NCBI GenBank assembly: GCA_005774545.1
Contig: VAUL01000008.1
Location: 1 to 64,000, forward strand
DNA from: Deltaproteobacteria bacterium
Lineage (GTDB): Bacteria; Desulfobacterota; Desulfuromonadia; Desulfuromonadales; BM103
DNA: 64,000 bases
Reading direction: 5' to 3'
The position numbers were made by a program, and so were the translations under genes. This document shows positions 24,488 through 32,458 of the stretch, one piece after another (within the stretch, counting starts at the first letter, position 1; the number at the start of each line of letters is the position of its first letter). The notes under the pieces are model-generated. The model did no database searches, was not told the DNA's origin, and saw only the letters and a program-made list of their open reading frames with translations.

Positions 24488-25129
24488 ATGGACATTAAAT
24501 GCCCAAAATGCGGTAAATCCGGGAGAATCGCCGACTCTAGCATCCCTGCGGAAGGACGGAATTTAAAGTGCCCCGAATGCGCCCAAATCTTTACCGTAAC
24601 CAGACAAGCGCCAACACAGGACGCAAGCGACACGCAAAAATCAAAAGCCCTCAACATGATAGAAGATGCGAGAGACAGGATAAAAAGAGCAGAAATCGGT
24701 AAAGCGGAAGCCGAATGCGAAATTGACAAGATTTTAAATACAGAAATTCCACAGACAAAAAAACATATAAACGATTGTCAGATTAGCCTGTCAAAATCAC
24801 AAGTTCAGTTAGAAGAAGCTATTTTATGTTTACAGACTGCCAATGACTTAGAGACAAAGAAATCATTGTTGCGCACGATTGATATCTGCAAGAAAAATGT
24901 AGCATTACTTTCTGATTCAAAAATCAAGCTTGATAATGTTTTATTAGCGCAGAACCAGGCCTTAGAGACTTACAAAGAAACATCAATTAAATATACAAGC
25001 GTAATAAGTGCATCAACAGAAACAATAAACCGACTCAGCAACGCATCTATTGTAAACAGCAACATTGGCGTCACAGATATTTCTACGCCAGATGATAGCG
25101 TAAAAAAAAAACTAGAAGCAACGCCTTAA
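24488..25129 (+). CDS. Zinc-ribbon plus coiled-coil protein
   Basis: A 213-residue protein. Residues 4-35 form an MJ0042-type zinc ribbon (CPKC...NLKCPECAQIF, four Cys). Residues about 45-190 are helix-rich with heptad-like spacing (MIEDARDRIKRAEIGKAEAECEIDK; IPQTKKHINDCQISLSKSQVQLEEAI), likely a coiled coil. No membrane segment. Codon use is AT-rich, unlike the chromosome. It is 44 bases upstream of a second zinc-ribbon gene, so probably an operon. The function is unknown. The pair is the element's only cargo. Confidence 0.75.
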   Translation: MDIKCPKCGKSGRIADSSIPAEGRNLKCPECAQIFTVTRQAPTQDASDTQKSKALNMIEDARDRIKRAEIGKAEAECEIDKILNTEIPQTKKHINDCQISLSKSQVQLEEAILCLQTANDLETKKSLLRTIDICKKNVALLSDSKIKLDNVLLAQNQALETYKETSIKYTSVISASTETINRLSNASIVNSNIGVTDISTPDDSVKKKLEATP

Positions 25130-25173
25130 GCCAAACCATACCTATAAATCAGAACACTCCCCACAGAAACAAA

Positions 25174-25521
25174 ATGCCAGACAATTCTATTGGAGTTGGC
25201 AAGGGAATGCTTTTTGGATTCGCATCATCTTCAATGGTTTTTGTTGTAAGTATCATTATTGGGGTTCTTGTATGTTGCATCCCAATAATTGGCTGGATAC
25301 TTGGCCCAATAATTATTCTATCTGCCCTCATTACACCTTTTATTGGGCTAGGCTTAGGAGCTGCCTGGGGAAAAGCCTCCAGACAAGTATCAGGATTTTG
25401 CCCTTATTGCGGCGGAACCGTTACAGAGATTGTCCAGAAAAACAATATCAGCGGTATTGATTGCACTGTTTGCAAAAACAGAATTATCGTGAATGGAGAT
25501 GACCTGTTAAAGGCAACATAA
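25174..25521 (+). CDS. Small membrane protein with C-terminal zinc ribbon
   Basis: A 115-residue protein with two adjacent membrane spans (about 12-36, LFGFASSSMVFVVSIIIGVLVCC; about 37-62, IPIIGWILGPIIILSALITPFIG), followed by a cytoplasmic zinc ribbon (CPYCGG...CTVCKN, about 74-102). It follows the coiled-coil zinc-ribbon gene in the same direction and converges on the integrase. Together they look like a membrane-tethered module, but nothing shows the target. Function unknown. Confidence 0.75.
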   Translation: MPDNSIGVGKGMLFGFASSSMVFVVSIIIGVLVCCIPIIGWILGPIIILSALITPFIGLGLGAAWGKASRQVSGFCPYCGGTVTEIVQKNNISGIDCTVCKNRIIVNGDDLLKAT

Positions 25522-25530
25522 AACAAACCA

Positions 25531-26796
25531 TCAATATGCAATGAAATTAATAGCCTCACTTAGAATTTCATTATTGTATCTTTTCCCATAACGCCCTGTC
25601 GTTATTGATGTGTTTTTGTGCCCTAAAATTTCTGCGATCAGGTTTTCAGCGACACCATGTTGTTTTAACGAGTTTGCAAATGTATGACGAAATGAGTGAA
25701 AACATTTTTTAGGCTCTTTTGAAATGAATTTTCTATTGTGCCGTTGATACCATTTACCAAATAAATGACTATATCCGTCGCGACCTTTCTCTAAGTTGCC
25801 CCACAAACGTTTATCGCCACGATTATTGATTTTTTCCAAATAACCAAGAAGACCGCGCTGAATCAATTCAGCGTGTATTGGCACGCTCCTTTTGCTTGCC
25901 AGAGTTTTAAGCTTTTTATCTCCCGTGCAATTAATTGCGAAACACCACACACTGTCTATTTCAACTATATCTTCCGTATGAAGCTGACAGATTTCTTCCA
26001 ATCTCATCCCCGAATAAAGAGCAATAAGAGGAATCCAATATCGCTCCGGCCTGTCTTCAGGGATTGCCTCAAGACTCCTTAGCAGGCGCCCGATGTCTTC
26101 CCTGTTATAAATCTCTCTTTCTTCATGCTCACTAACATTTTTTGCAATTGCCAAGGATTCAGCTGGGTTCTTGATGACAACACCTTGTCTTACACACCAA
26201 ACAAACAGGCTGCTGATCCGCGACATATATTTATTTACAGTCCCAGTCCCAAGCGTTTGAGTAACTTGCATAGACAGAATTTCCCTAAAATTCTTAGCCT
26301 TAAACTCTGGTTTTTTGTTCATATGAGCAGGAATCCGTTTGAGTCTACCCATAAACTCAATCATCATCACCCGAGATATTTGCCGTATATCCTGTATATC
26401 GATTAGCTGAGAAAACAGATTTAGTATCCCTTCGTTCTCTAGCCGGGTTTTCTCAGACCATTTTCCGCGCGAAACATGCTCTTGCACATAGGTCTTGACT
26501 ACACCATCTAAACTGAAGTCGTTAACAGAAATTTTTTTGCGTCCCTTCTTCACAGGAAAATGCTTTACCATGTATTCAGGAATGGACTCTGCCGGGAGTA
26601 TTCCAGCCCGAAGAAGAGAAAATAGTTGCTCTGCCTTATAAGTCAAAGCAACCGCTTGGCTTTTGGCAAGTTGATGATTTTTCGTGCGGAGAGACCTCTT
26701 GATTTCGTGGTGATCGAACCACTCTAAGAGGTCAGAAGGAATGCGTATTCGAAAGTAGTAATAGGAGCTGGACTGATGCAGATAGGGGAAATGCAA
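25531..26796 (-). CDS. Tyrosine recombinase / integrase of island II
   Basis: A 421-residue site-specific recombinase with an N-terminal DUF6538-type domain (MHFPYLHQSSSYYYFRIRIPSDLL, typical of integrases in tRNA-like targets), a core-binding domain (about 95-215) and a catalytic domain (about 235-415). The catalytic set is visible: Arg in YSGMRLEEICQL, Lys-containing beta-hairpin, HSFRHTFANSLKQHG (HxxR), LGHKNTSITTGRYGKRY with the Tyr. Its start lies 91 bases from the truncated ssrA junction, as for an integrase next to its att site. Confidence 0.95.
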   Translation of the reverse strand: MHFPYLHQSSSYYYFRIRIPSDLLEWFDHHEIKRSLRTKNHQLAKSQAVALTYKAEQLFSLLRAGILPAESIPEYMVKHFPVKKGRKKISVNDFSLDGVVKTYVQEHVSRGKWSEKTRLENEGILNLFSQLIDIQDIRQISRVMMIEFMGRLKRIPAHMNKKPEFKAKNFREILSMQVTQTLGTGTVNKYMSRISSLFVWCVRQGVVIKNPAESLAIAKNVSEHEEREIYNREDIGRLLRSLEAIPEDRPERYWIPLIALYSGMRLEEICQLHTEDIVEIDSVWCFAINCTGDKKLKTLASKRSVPIHAELIQRGLLGYLEKINNRGDKRLWGNLEKGRDGYSHLFGKWYQRHNRKFISKEPKKCFHSFRHTFANSLKQHGVAENLIAEILGHKNTSITTGRYGKRYNNEILSEAINFIAY

Positions 26797-26887
26797 AGCC
26801 TACTCCCGTGAACTGGAATCTGTACCAGTTACAGAAGCAGGCAGAAAACTCAAAAGATATCGGGAATGTCACTAACCCAAGTTATAA

Positions 26888-27227
26888 GGCGGGAATCGAA
26901 CCCGCGTCCGAAAACCATCCACGTCAGGCGTCTACATGCTTAGTCCGCGTTTTCAGTTAACCCTAGAGTCTCCCACGGACGGGATCCCTTTCGGGCGAGC
27001 CTGCTAAGTTTCGCCGCGGCGCCACAGGCACTCGCCACGACTAGCCCACTAAATGACATCCGAGATCCCCCGTGGGCGAGGAGTTCAAGGATGCGGTCGC
27101 CTAATTAGGCGGCCAGTGCGTAACGAACGTCGTTGTCGGCGTTTGTTGAGTTGGGCTTTTTTACGGAGCCAGCCCACTCCGGCATGCAACCTGCGCTTCC
27201 GATCCCCGTCGAAACCTGGGCACCCCC
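26888..27227 (-). pseudogene. ssrA: tmRNA (ssrA), smpB-linked copy truncated at its 3' end
   Basis: Bases 26888-27234 match the intact ssrA exactly, including the tag codons (27105-27140). After the T-arm the sequence changes to CTTATAACTTGGG, so the 3' acceptor strand CACCUCC and the CCA are lost. The 5' GGGGGUG cannot pair, so the RNA should not be charged with alanine. It lies 208 bases downstream of smpB, the ancestral position of the gene. Confidence 0.85.
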
Positions 27228-27238
27228 TTGGAAACAGT

Positions 27239-27262
27239 GCTGAGTGGTGAGCGATGAGTGCC
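27239..27262. repeat. Partial copy of the TGAGCGA-type interspersed repeat
   Basis: GCTGAGTGGTGAGCGATGAG and following bases, lying within the leader of the smpB-linked ssrA copy. Same heptad-unit family as at 32366-32452 and 40272-40396. Confidence 0.6.
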
Positions 27263-27389
27263 GAGTAAAAGCAAAACCTGAAAAGCTCCAGCACCCGCAA
27301 AGCGATAGGGATCGGTTTGCGGTGATCGCTCGGCAGGGAACCTGTTTCCCCTGCGATGATCTACGGCTTGCCGGTCCCTAGGCTTACTT

Positions 27390-27420
27390 ATACTATCGCA
27401 CAAACCGCCCGATTTCTCAA
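27390..27420 (-). promoter_or_regulatory. Possible host promoter of ssrA
   Basis: Minus-strand TTGAGA (27415-27420), a 19-base spacer and TAGTAT (27390-27395) lie just after smpB and about 160 bases before the truncated tmRNA. A hairpin (CAGGGGAA / TTCCCTG) follows at about 27334-27353. The spacer is long, so the call is tentative. Confidence 0.4.
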
Positions 27421-27434
27421 GCGCTTGACCGCCC

Positions 27435-27890
27435 TTACCTCGCGCGGTCCCTGATGGCGCGGTCGGCCTCGCGCTCGAACTGCTTGCGCTTGAGCGTCTC
27501 ACGCTTATCAAAGAGCTTCTTGCCGCGGGCCACGCCGATCTCCAGCTTGGCACGGCTGTCCTTGAAGTAGATTTTCGTCGGTACCAGCGACAGCCCCTTC
27601 TCTTCGGCCTTGCGCGTCAGCTTGGCGATCTCGCTGGCGTGCAGCAGCAGCTTGCGCACCCTCAAGGGGTCGTGATTCTCCCGGTTCCCCTGCTCGTAGG
27701 GGAGGATGTGCATGTTCTCGACGAAGATCTCGCCGTTCTTGATGCGGCAGTAGGCCTCCTTGAGACTGACGTGCCCCAGGCGCAGCGACTTGACTTCGGT
27801 CCCCTGCAGGACCATGCCGGCCTCGAAAACCTCGTCGATGAAGTAGTCGTGGTAGGCCTTCTTGTTGCTGGCAATCAGCTTGATCCCCAC
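27435..27890 (-). CDS. smpB: SsrA-binding protein SmpB
   Basis: A 151-residue protein with the SmpB beta-barrel ([32 protein letters not shown]...VSLKEAY) and the basic C-terminal tail ([28 protein letters not shown]) that enters the ribosome mRNA channel. It binds tmRNA and delivers it to stalled ribosomes. Length is normal. It is the last gene of a minus-strand run, one base after the DUF502 gene, and directly upstream of the truncated ssrA. Confidence 0.98.
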   Translation of the reverse strand: MGIKLIASNKKAYHDYFIDEVFEAGMVLQGTEVKSLRLGHVSLKEAYCRIKNGEIFVENMHILPYEQGNRENHDPLRVRKLLLHASEIAKLTRKAEEKGLSLVPTKIYFKDSRAKLEIGVARGKKLFDKRETLKRKQFEREADRAIRDRAR

Positions 27891-27891
27891 G

Positions 27892-28533
27892 TCACTCTCC
27901 GCTTTCCTCGGTCGTCATCACCGGAGTCCGGTCCGGCGGGGCGACCATGCCGCCGGAGACGATCAGCTTGAACGCCTCGTCGACGGTCATCTGCAGTTCC
28001 ACCACGTCGTTTTCCGGGACCAGCACGTAGAACCCCGAGGTCGGCATCGGCGTGGTCGGCACGAAGACGTTGGCCAGCCGGTGCGGGGTGGCGCGCTGCA
28101 GCTCCCCTTCCGCGGTGCCGGTGAGGAAACCGACCGACCAGAGCCCGCGGCGCGGGTACTCGATCAGCACCACCTTGCGGAAGCCGCCCTTGTCCTTGCT
28201 GAAGATCGTCTCGGTGACCTGCTTGAACAGCCCGTAGATCCCCTTGATCAGCGGGATCTTCCCCATCAGGTGCTCGGAGAAGGCGAACAGGGTGCGGCCG
28301 AGGACGTTGGCGGTGAGCATCCCCACCAGCAGCACCAGCAGCAGCGTGCCGAGCACGCCGAAGCCGGGGAAGAGGAACTCCGGGCGCAGCGCATCCGGCA
28401 GGACGGCGAGGATCAGCCGGTCCATGGTGCCGACCACCCACTGCACCACCAGCAGCGTCAGCCCGAGCGGGCCGAGGACCACCAGCCCGGTGAGCAGATA
28501 TTTTTTCAGCTTGCGCCCCACTTGCACGGTCAT
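27892..28533 (-). CDS. DUF502-family membrane protein
   Basis: A 213-residue protein with two membrane spans (about 13-36, [22 protein letters not shown]; about 60-85, [22 protein letters not shown]), then the DUF502 core: [42 protein letters not shown] and [22 protein letters not shown]. The family is common in Gram-negative bacteria and chloroplast relatives; its role is not known. It overlaps no gene but is a single base from smpB, so the two are co-expressed. Confidence 0.9.
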   Translation of the reverse strand: MTVQVGRKLKKYLLTGLVVLGPLGLTLLVVQWVVGTMDRLILAVLPDALRPEFLFPGFGVLGTLLLVLLVGMLTANVLGRTLFAFSEHLMGKIPLIKGIYGLFKQVTETIFSKDKGGFRKVVLIEYPRRGLWSVGFLTGTAEGELQRATPHRLANVFVPTTPMPTSGFYVLVPENDVVELQMTVDEAFKLIVSGGMVAPPDRTPVMTTEESGE

Positions 28534-28585
28534 GCTCCGGTCCCGGCCGCCTCCGGGCGACGGGGGTGCTCATTATAGGGAGCGG

Positions 28586-29812
28586 TCAGCACGGCGGCAA
28601 GACGTTTTCACCGTCCAGCCACAGGCCGCGCACGTTCACGGCCGCGCCGGCCGCGCACAGCGCCTCGGCAACGGTCGCCGCCGTCGCCCCGGCCGGCACC
28701 GCGACCACCTGGAACGATGCCGCGAGGCCGGGCGCCAGCCGGCCCAGCCGGTCCGCCAGGCCGAGGGCCGCCGCCCCGCCGGCGGTGGCGATCGCCAGCC
28801 ACTCGTCCGGGCCGAGCGCCCCGGCGAACCAGTGCCGGGCAAAGTCCAGCTCCTCCCAGACCGACAGCGACGGGCTGCTGGCCCGGCTGTCGGTGCCGAG
28901 GGCCAGCGGCACCCCGGCCCGGTGCAGGGCGGCAAGCGGGGCGCGGGCCGCGCCGAAGCGGCTGTTGGAGCGCGGGCAGAGCGCCACGCTGCAGCCGGTG
29001 CGGGCCAGCGCCTCGACCTCGGCGGCCTGCAGGTGGGTGCCGTGAACGACCACCCCCCGGTAGCCGTCGAGGGCGGGGCGGGGTGCCGTCGCGCTCCACC
29101 CCGCCGCGGCATGGAGCCGCGCGAAGGGCCCCGTCCCGGCGGCCAGGAATTCGCCCTCGCCGGCGGTTTCGGCCCAGTGCATGGCGAGCGGCAGGGCGTG
29201 TTCGCGGGCGCAGGCCGCGGCCTGCGCGAACGTCTCGCTCGTCAGCGTGTACGGCGCATGCGGCGACAGCCCCCAGGCCAGCGCCGGCCCCGGCGCGGCG
29301 GCCAGCCGGCCGGCAATCGCGTCGAGCCGGGCCGCGACCCGGGGCGCATCGACCCCCAGCACCTCGGCGAAGACCCTCCCGGCAAGCGGGGTGGCCGCGT
29401 AGGCGCCGGCCGCGGCGAGGGTGGTCAGGATGTCGCCGACCGCGCCGGTCCCGCTTTCGAGCGACTGCGCCAGGCCATGGGCCAGCGAGGCGCCCGCCGC
29501 CGCGTCGTCGACGGTACGGCGCACGCGCACCACCCGCAGCACCCAGTCGACGAAGTCGGCCGGCTCGTCCCCCTCCCCTGCGGCGGCGGCCCACTGCGGG
29601 AAGTCGGTCAGTTCCAGGTGGGTGTGGGCGTTGACCAGCGGGGGGAGGATGGCCGCCTCGCCAAAATCGACGGCCGCCGCCCCAGGGTGGGCGGCGGCCA
29701 GTGCGCGGAAGGTGCCGACGGCACGGATGCGCCCATCTGCAACCAGCAGCGCCCCGTCCTCGACCAGGGGGGCACCGACCGGCAGCAGGAAGCGGGCGGA
29801 AAAGATTTTCAT
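28586..29812 (-). CDS. Amidohydrolase / deaminase of the chlorohydrolase type (possible aminodeoxyfutalosine deaminase)
   Basis: A 408-residue metal-dependent hydrolase: an N-terminal beta-sandwich strand set (ARFLLPVGAPLVEDGALLVADGRI), the metal HxH in PLVNAHTHLELTDFP, a second His in ALPLAMHWAETAGEGE, the third in YRGVVVHGTHLQA, and the catalytic Asp in PLALGTDSRASSPSLSVWEEL. The PSLSVWEE box fits the SsnA/MqnX-like deaminases. In futalosine-pathway bacteria one of these deaminates aminodeoxyfutalosine for menaquinone. No mqn genes are adjacent, so the substrate is not fixed. The ATG at 29812 is chosen by family length. Confidence 0.75.
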   Translation of the reverse strand: MKIFSARFLLPVGAPLVEDGALLVADGRIRAVGTFRALAAAHPGAAAVDFGEAAILPPLVNAHTHLELTDFPQWAAAAGEGDEPADFVDWVLRVVRVRRTVDDAAAGASLAHGLAQSLESGTGAVGDILTTLAAAGAYAATPLAGRVFAEVLGVDAPRVAARLDAIAGRLAAAPGPALAWGLSPHAPYTLTSETFAQAAACAREHALPLAMHWAETAGEGEFLAAGTGPFARLHAAAGWSATAPRPALDGYRGVVVHGTHLQAAEVEALARTGCSVALCPRSNSRFGAARAPLAALHRAGVPLALGTDSRASSPSLSVWEELDFARHWFAGALGPDEWLAIATAGGAAALGLADRLGRLAPGLAASFQVVAVPAGATAATVAEALCAAGAAVNVRGLWLDGENVLPPC

Positions 29813-29844
29813 AGGTCCGATAAGTCGTATAGGCCCGCTAAGAC

Positions 29845-31497
29845 CTATGATGAGCTTATTTCTTTGCTCAAAGCCTCGACATGCTCCAGCAGGGCGGCCA
29901 TCTCCGGCTGCTGGACGATGGCGCACTGTTCGGCGAGGACCGCCGCCAGCACCTCGTCGGTGGTCAGCGGGTTGGCCAGCACCACGCGCAGCACGGTGAC
30001 CTCCTGCTGCCCGTAACCGGCGACGCGCAGCCGGGTGCGCGAGACGAAGGTCTTGCCGGCCTCGCGCTGGTACTTCTGCAGCAGCTGGTTGACCTGGTCG
30101 AGCAGGGCGTTGATGCGGTCACGCTGGCCGTTGGTCGCCCGGGCCAGCAGTTCCTGCAGGCTGCGCGGACAGTAGCGGTAGGTGAGGATGTTCAGCTCCG
30201 GCTCGCTGGTCAGCTCGAAGTCGGGGTGCTGCCTGATCATCGCCGCGAAGGAGCGGGCCCGCTCGATCCCCAGATCGATCAGCAGCTCGTACCCCTTGCG
30301 GCCGATGATCGACAGGCCGGCGTGGACCAGCATCGCCTTGCCGGGGCGCGACCCTTCGAGGGTGTGGCTGCCGAGGTCCTTGGAGCCGTGGCGCAGGATG
30401 TAGTTGGCGTGGTGCTCGATGGCCGTCAGCGCGGTCGGGTCGCGGAACACCACCATCCCCGCCCCCATCGGCACGTACAGCTGCTTGTGGGCGTCGATGG
30501 TGACCGAGTCCGCCCGGTCGATCCCCTTGAGGAGGTGGCGGTGCCGGTCGGAAAAGAGCGTCGGCCCGCCCCAGGCGGCATCGACATGGAAGTGGCAGCC
30601 GATCTCGCAAGCGATGTCGGCCATCGCCTCCAGCGGGTCGACGTTGCCGGTCTCGGTGGTGCCGGCGATGCCGACCAGCGCCAGCGGCCGGATGTTCCGG
30701 TCGCGCAGGCGGGCCAGTTCGGCGCGCAGCTGCTTCAGGTCGATGCGGTTGTCGGCGTCGGTCTCGACCTTCACCAGGTTGTCGCGGCCGATCCCGAGCA
30801 GGTCGGCGGCCTTGCCGAAGGAGTAGTGGCCGCGGGTGGAGACCAGCACGGCGACATCCTCGCAGCCGAGGTGCCTAAGGGCCCGGGCCAGCCCCTCCTG
30901 GGCGATGCCGCGGAAGTCGCCGGCCGGGGCGAACAGACGGTTGCGCGCCACCCACAGGGCGGTGACGTTGGCGATGGTGCCGCCGGAGCAGAACGCGCCG
31001 AGGGCGTGGCGGCTGTCGTGAATCCACTGCTCGTAGAAGGCGTCGCCGCCGCGGTAGATCAGGCGGTGGAGCATGGCCAGCACCTGGCGCTCCAGGGGGG
31101 TGAAGGCCTTGGACGTCTCGACCTTGACGGTGTTCTGGTTGAGCGCGGTCATGATCCGCGACAGCGGCAGCATGAAGTACGGCAGCGCCGAGGTCATGTG
31201 GCCGATGAAGCCGGGGGCGGCGGTGTGCACCGACTGGGCCACCAGCTTCTCCTTGACGAAGCCGGTGTAGTCGGAGACGTAGGTCGGCTCCTCGGGGATC
31301 ACCGAGGAGGAGAAGTCGGCCTCGATCTCCTCCAGCGGGCGCTCCAGGGCGACGATGTGGGTCTGCAGGAAGCCAGCGACGTCGCGGGTGATCGCCTGGT
31401 CGATGGTGCCGAGGGTCGATTCCGGCTCCTCCGGGATCGTGAAGATCCGGTAGAGGTTCTCCAGCGTGGCGCGGGCGCTGTCCCTGTTCTTCGGCAT
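29845..31497 (-). CDS. panP: PLP-dependent aspartate 1-decarboxylase, PanP type
   Basis: A 550-residue group II decarboxylase. Key blocks: GFIGHMTSALPYFMLPLSRIMTALNQN (substrate side), FCSGGTIANVTALWVARN (PLP phosphate), VGIAGTTETGNVDPLEAMADIA, FHVDAAWGGPTLFS, and the PLP-Lys in SVTIDAHKQLYVPMGAG. The whole-protein pattern matches the family proposed to supply beta-alanine from aspartate where the pyruvoyl enzyme PanD is missing. It lies five bases downstream of panC in the same operon as panB, which supports this role over glutamate decarboxylase. Cytosolic. Confidence 0.88.
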   Translation of the reverse strand: MPKNRDSARATLENLYRIFTIPEEPESTLGTIDQAITRDVAGFLQTHIVALERPLEEIEADFSSSVIPEEPTYVSDYTGFVKEKLVAQSVHTAAPGFIGHMTSALPYFMLPLSRIMTALNQNTVKVETSKAFTPLERQVLAMLHRLIYRGGDAFYEQWIHDSRHALGAFCSGGTIANVTALWVARNRLFAPAGDFRGIAQEGLARALRHLGCEDVAVLVSTRGHYSFGKAADLLGIGRDNLVKVETDADNRIDLKQLRAELARLRDRNIRPLALVGIAGTTETGNVDPLEAMADIACEIGCHFHVDAAWGGPTLFSDRHRHLLKGIDRADSVTIDAHKQLYVPMGAGMVVFRDPTALTAIEHHANYILRHGSKDLGSHTLEGSRPGKAMLVHAGLSIIGRKGYELLIDLGIERARSFAAMIRQHPDFELTSEPELNILTYRYCPRSLQELLARATNGQRDRINALLDQVNQLLQKYQREAGKTFVSRTRLRVAGYGQQEVTVLRVVLANPLTTDEVLAAVLAEQCAIVQQPEMAALLEHVEALSKEISSS

Positions 31498-31502
31498 CGT
31501 CG

Positions 31503-32354
31503 TCACGCTCCGGCCAGCAGCGGGCCGTTGTCGATCAGCCGGGTCCTGCCGACGAACACCGCCAGCAGCAGGACCGAATCGGCATCGATCCGCGCCTGCC
31601 CGGCAAGCGTTGCCCGGTGGCAGATCTGCACGTAGTCGATGCGCGCGTCCGGCATCGCCTCGATCATGGCGCGCACCTCGCGAAGCACCGCGGCGCCGTC
31701 GCGCTCGCCGGCGGCGGCCAGCGCGCGGGCGCGGGCCAGGGCCGAAGGGATCGCCAGCGCCTGGCGGCGCTCGTCGGCCGAGAGGTAGACGTTGCGCGAG
31801 CTCAGCGCCAGCCCGTCGGCCTCGCGCACGATCGGCATACCGACGACTTCGACCGGCAGATCGAGATCCGCCGTCATCCGCCGGATCACCGCCAGCTGCT
31901 GGAAGTCCTTCTCCCCGAAGAGCGCCACGTTGGGCTGCACCACGTTGAACAGCTTGCAGACCACCGTGGTCACGCCGCGGAAGTGGCCGGGACGGCTGGC
32001 CCCGCACAGGACGTCGGTCAGCCCCTCGACGTTGACCCAGGTGGCGTAGCCCGGCGGGTAGACCTGCGCCGGCGTCGGCGTCCAGACCAGGTCGACCCCG
32101 GCATCGCGGGCGATGGCCAGGTCGCGCTCCAGGTCGCGCGGGTAGCGGTCGAGATCCTCGCTCGGCCCGAACTGGGTCGGGTTGACGAAGATCGACAGGG
32201 CCAGCACGTCGCCGCGCCGGCGCCCCTCGCGCAGCAGCGAGGCATGCCCCTCGTGGAGGAAGCCCATGGTCGGCACGAAGGCGATGCGCTTGCCGGCCGC
32301 GCGTTCGGCCAGGCAGCGGGACTGCATGTCGGTAAGGGAAGAGATGATGTCCAT
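31503..32354 (-). CDS. panC: Pantothenate synthetase
   Basis: A 283-residue PanC joining pantoate and beta-alanine with ATP. It shows FVPTMGFLHEGHASLLRE (HIGH-type ATP site), SIFVNPTQFGPSEDLDRYPR, GHFRGVTTVVCKLFNVVQP and ALFGEKDFQQLAVIRRM, then SSRNVYLSADERR (KMSKS-like). The ATG at 32354 opens the family core. An in-frame longer start would read through the interspersed repeat upstream. The 104-base gap to panB is filled by that repeat. Cytosolic vitamin B5/CoA pathway. Confidence 0.97.
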   Translation of the reverse strand: MDIISSLTDMQSRCLAERAAGKRIAFVPTMGFLHEGHASLLREGRRRGDVLALSIFVNPTQFGPSEDLDRYPRDLERDLAIARDAGVDLVWTPTPAQVYPPGYATWVNVEGLTDVLCGASRPGHFRGVTTVVCKLFNVVQPNVALFGEKDFQQLAVIRRMTADLDLPVEVVGMPIVREADGLALSSRNVYLSADERRQALAIPSALARARALAAAGERDGAAVLREVRAMIEAMPDARIDYVQICHRATLAGQARIDADSVLLLAVFVGRTRLIDNGPLLAGA

Positions 32355-32365
32355 AAAATCAGTGC

Positions 32366-32452
32366 TAAGCGATGAGCGATGAGCGATGAGTGACAATCAA
32401 AAACATTCTCCGAAGGCCACTCATCGCTCAGCACTCAGCACTCATCGCTGCC
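32366..32452. repeat. Interspersed palindromic repeat with TGAGCGA heptad units (full copy)
   Basis: Left arm of repeated GATGAGC units ending GATGAGTGAC, a central A-rich spacer with CTCCGAAGGCC, then the opposite arm CACTCATCGCTCAGCACT and further TCGCTCA units. It fills the panB-panC gap. Related copies lie at 27239, 34129, 40272, 46788 and 48507. Confidence 0.8.
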
Positions 32453-32458
32453 TCACAA

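Larger units (their letters stand above)
22338..26887. mobile_element. Island II: 4.55-kb AT-rich integrative element in ssrA
   Basis: Delimited by the 19-bp core GGCGGGAATCGAACCCGCG in the intact ssrA (22338-22356) and in the truncated copy (26888-26906). It carries a tyrosine integrase at the smpB side, a serine recombinase, a partner protein and two zinc-ribbon proteins. Its AT content is much higher than that of the chromosome. It brings its own 5' ssrA body, identical to the host copy over 347 bp. Confidence 0.75.

Noticed and set aside
26888-27227. Second functional tmRNA
   Set aside because: The tag frame is intact but the 3' acceptor strand and CCA are absent, so it is called a pseudogene.
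31498-32007. Fusion of a PanC-region segment with the PLP decarboxylase
   Set aside because: The open frame only reads the panC gene in another frame. MPKNRD at 31497 starts the real protein.
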